This document shows, in pieces, positions 21,510 to 21,846 of a stretch of DNA of 21,846 nt (its first letter is position 1; each line of letters opens with the position of its first letter). Source of the stretch: a virus; IMG/VR virus record IMGVR_UViG_3300043119_000091, positions 1 through 21,846 of that record. One strand, given 5' to 3'. A program made the position numbers and the translations under genes. The notes under the pieces were generated by a model. It was not told where the DNA came from. It made no database searches and saw nothing but the letters and a program-made list of their open reading frames with translations.

Positions 21510-21846
21510 TTAGAAACGAAGACCGAAGCCTACGAGTCCACCATGACGACCGACGTTACCGTCGAAGTCAGTGTAGCGATACTCAGCCTTAGCAAAGGTT
21601 GAGCCAATAAGCTTCACTTCAAGACCGCCGCCAACAGTAAGACCTTCGATCTTAGCAGTAGCAGAACGCTCAAGCTTAGTGTAACCGACGCGGGTATATG
21701 CAAGAACATTCTTGTTCACTGTATAACCGAGACGAGCGGCTGCACCAAGATCAGCGCGGTCAAAGACGTTAGCAGCAGTAGCTTCTGCACCAACAACTAC
21801 CTTACCGAACTGAAGGTCATAGCCAAGGGCAGCGCCATAAGCGATG
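21510..21846 (-). CDS. Outer membrane beta-barrel protein, C-terminal fragment
   Basis: The frame enters from the right edge and gives 111 residues to the stop. It shows alternating amphipathic strands: YGAALGYDLQFGKVVVGAEA, DLGAAARLGYTVNKNVLAYT, RVGYTKLERS, LTVGGGLEVKL and TFAKAEYRYTDFD, then GLVGFGLRF. The terminal Phe and the final strand are the usual BAM insertion signal. The pattern is that of OmpA-type/Omp25-like eight-stranded barrels common in sphingomonads and other alphaproteobacteria. Base composition here seems somewhat richer in GC than the neighbours. In a phage it could change the host surface (superinfection exclusion), be picked up from the host, or be a virion part. Start and signal peptide lie outside the window. 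Confidence 0.8.
   Translation of the reverse strand, partial: IAYGAALGYDLQFGKVVVGAEATAANVFDRADLGAAARLGYTVNKNVLAYTRVGYTKLERSATAKIEGLTVGGGLEVKLIGSTFAKAEYRYTDFDGNVGRHGGLVGFGLRF

Noticed and set aside
1-21846. tRNA genes, CRISPR arrays, insertion sequences or an attachment site
   Set aside because: No cloverleaf-like stretch, regular repeat-spacer array, transposase or terminal repeat was seen; genes leave almost no room for them.

Overview
The window is a densely packed stretch of a T4-like (tailed, contractile-tail lineage) bacteriophage genome. It is all transcribed on the minus strand, with genes touching or overlapping by 1-23 bp and no gap above about 80 bp. The phage assignment rests on a family B DNA polymerase with all T4 gp43-type motifs, a gp45-type sliding clamp, a DsbA-like small protein, a T4 RNase H-like 5' nuclease, and several small proteins of the kind I associate with marine T4-like phages (recalled patterns, not searched). 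A C-terminal outer-membrane beta-barrel fragment at the right edge resembles alphaproteobacterial (sphingomonad-type) porin-like proteins, so the host may be an alphaproteobacterium. That host call is an inference.

Layout in transcription order (right to left). 21846-20744: the end of an outer membrane beta-barrel gene with a hairpin after it, then a putative HExxH metallopeptidase whose N-terminus looks like a T4 capsid-targeting propeptide. 20680-16526: replication block of dsbA-like, DNA polymerase, sliding clamp and a small conserved protein. 16539-14247: a DpdA-like guanine transglycosylase, a divergent PTPS/QueD-like protein and a small conserved protein. 14254-12309: a nucleotidyltransferase-cupin fusion and a glycosyltransferase. 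12242-7704: GTP cyclohydrolase I (folE), a second nucleotidyltransferase, Smr-domain protein, gamma-glutamylcyclotransferase-like protein, queD, a short zinc-ribbon gene, a phosphoribosyltransferase, a small membrane protein, queE and two small unknowns. 7436-5254: a second glycosyltransferase and a sugar epimerase. 5238-1: a DenV-pattern conserved protein, a conserved hypothetical, a DNA methyltransferase, a ParB/DGQHR-like protein, a GIY-YIG (T5orf172-like) protein, the RNase H-like 5' nuclease, a Cys-rich protein and a gene running off the left edge.

How it fits together. FolE, QueD and QueE form the pathway GTP -> H2NTP -> CPH4 -> 7-carboxy-7-deazaguanine (CDG), and the DpdA-like enzyme would exchange this or a derived base for guanine in phage DNA. 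No QueC is present here, so either CDG itself is inserted or preQ0 is made elsewhere. A DNA methyltransferase adds a second modification. The polymerase C-terminus and the methyltransferase C-terminus share an S/D-L-F-S/T-F-G tail, and the DpdA-like protein has a similar MFDQLF segment. I propose that these are clamp-binding peptides which tether modification to the replisome. The glycosyltransferase, epimerase and nucleotidyltransferase set indicates a sugar-activation and transfer module interleaved with the base-modification genes; its target is unknown.

Regulation visible in the sequence: sigma70-like promoters (TTGACA-17-TATTAT type) precede the 5' nuclease, the ParB-like gene and the clamp, with weaker ones before dsbA and the DenV-pattern gene. 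Late-promoter-like GATAAATA boxes lie before folE and the metallopeptidase. Many gene junctions are TAATG or ATGA overlaps, suggesting translational coupling.
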